Assembly (NCBI RefSeq): GCF_004379255.2
Contig: NC_056039.1
Span: 30,889,883-30,953,882, forward strand
Direction of reading: 5' to 3'
From: Salvia splendens
Lineage: Eukaryota; Streptophyta; Magnoliopsida; Lamiales; Lamiaceae
DNA length: 64,000 nucleotides
Shown one piece after another: positions 63,039-64,000 of the stretch; within the stretch, counting starts at the first letter, position 1, and each line of letters starts with the position of its first letter. The notes below the pieces were generated by a model, which was given only the letters and a program-made list of their open reading frames with translations, was not told where the DNA came from and did no database searches. Position numbers and translations under genes: made by a program.

Positions 63039-64000
63039 AGGCCACCCGCACCGCGTCACGCGGGTGGCCCGTATTCCATCACGGAGTGACGGGACGGCGG
63101 CGTGACGCGTTGCAGCGCCCCAGCCCGTCCCCAGCCCGTTCTGCGTTCCGTCACGGCGTGACGAGTGGCGAGACGTCTCGCCACGCGCCGAGGCGACGTG
63201 GCGCGCCCCGGCGCCGTGCGTGACTCCTACTCGCCGGCCCACTGACGCAATAAATCATTTTTTTTAAATTCGAATTAAATTTAAAAAATTTAAAAATTAA
63301 AAACGGTAATATTACCGTTTGTAGCCGTTTTCCATTTTTTTTTTGTTTTTTACTCTATAAATACTCCTAATTCTTCTTCATTTCACACACAACTACACAT
63401 CTATTCTTCTCAAATCATATCCATTTCCTCTCCAATTTTCATCTAACATCTCATCACAAAATGTTCGGCGACGGAAACTCCGGTGATGGTGGCTCCGGCG
63501 GGTGGGATCTCAACGCGTCGGCGACTGGGGGAGCATGTACAACACATTGAGTGGTTCCTGTTCGTTGACGCCGGGCACCCGTCAACGCCGGGGGTACCAA
63601 CCACCAATTTTGACGTGGATGCATACGCCCGTCCCTCCGCCCTGCGGTATTCGCAGGGATTATCCCAGATTCGGGAGGATTATTCCGTTGAACCCACTCC
63701 GGAAGAAGGCCGAGGCGGAGGAGGAGGCCGAGACGGTGGAAGCTCCAGGGCGGAGGCGGGCGAGGAGGAGGAGGATCTAGGCCGGCATCCGTACGGCCCC
63801 AAAGAAACGCTGGCAGTGTAAAACGCTTGGATCAGCGTCTCGTACGATCCCATCGTAGGGAATCAACAACCCCGGAAGTGCTTCTGGGAAAAGGTCACCG
63901 AGGCCTACCACCAGATTAAGCCGAAGGGGTCCCGCCGCTGCACATATAAGATGCTCCGCGCTCACTTTGACCGAGTCAACAGAGAGGTCAAACGATTCTG
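63039..64000 (+). mobile_element. Second PIF/Harbinger-like element, cut by the window end
   Basis: A TAA precedes GGCCACCCGCACCGCG, the likely left end. The GC-rich start, the leader (ACGGTAATATTACCGTTT, CTATAAATACTCC, TTTCACACACAACTACACATC) and ORF1 match the element at 44484. Confidence 0.75.
63461..64000 (+). pseudogene. Harbinger ORF1, broken, 3' end outside the window
   Basis: It starts MFGDGNSGDGGSGGWDLNA, like the copy at 44943. A base is missing at about 63519 (CAACGCGT-CGGCGACTGG), which shifts the frame. Later the homologous AVYNAW motif reads AV-stop-NAW (TAA at 63819-63821), and additional small indels lie between. The SANT-like domain continues (SYDPIVGNQQ, CFWEKVTEAYHQ) to the window end. 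Confidence 0.85.

Overview
The window is nuclear DNA of a flowering plant. Genes are split by introns with GT-AG borders, intergenic DNA is AT-rich, and the transposons are of plant types (Ty1/copia, MULE, hAT, PIF/Harbinger, Stowaway-like MITEs). The proteins point to a eudicot: chloroplast CHLI, an IQ67-domain protein, a CLE peptide and NCL-type exchangers. An asterid is plausible, but the sequence alone does not settle this.

Layout. 1-3851 is the 3' part of a Ty1/copia element with an open pol frame and a 3' LTR. 3852-6684 is repeat-rich spacer. 6685-11364 is a complete Ty1/copia element with near-identical LTRs, a 5-bp target duplication and a badly broken coding region. 12607-12679 is an intact tRNA-Glu gene. 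12979-14610 (minus) is a seven-exon D-aminoacyl-tRNA deacylase (DTD) pseudogene. 14727-21879 is a 7.15-kb Mutator-like element (MULE) with a perfect 9-bp target duplication. It carries a plant-mobile-domain gene and a MURA-type transposase in convergent orientation, plus three clusters of palindromic repeats. It sits between the DTD relic and a 23-exon DEAH-box helicase gene (22581-30965).

Next come two tandem EF-hand Na+/Ca2+ exchanger-like (NCL) genes (31849-33956 and 34444-37178), a broken Nudix hydrolase gene (37369-38150, minus) and an IQD calmodulin-binding gene (38711-40773, minus). 41931-43978 is a hAT-like element containing a second hAT-like element. 44484-46394 is a PIF/Harbinger-like element carrying only ORF1. 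47169-55729 holds two diverged copies of a 1.7-kb segment flanking a degenerate multi-exon gene remnant with a tandemly amplified exon. The last part has CHLI (55994-57706, minus), a CLE peptide gene (58931-59143), a GDSL esterase of the CPRD49 type (61001-62765, minus) and a second, broken PIF/Harbinger ORF1 running off the end.

The cellular genes do not form a pathway. The clearest relationships are the DTD/DEAH9-like divergent pair split by the MULE, and the NCL tandem duplicates. Exon borders were assigned by reading splice sites and checking that phase is kept across each junction. No alignments or searches were run.
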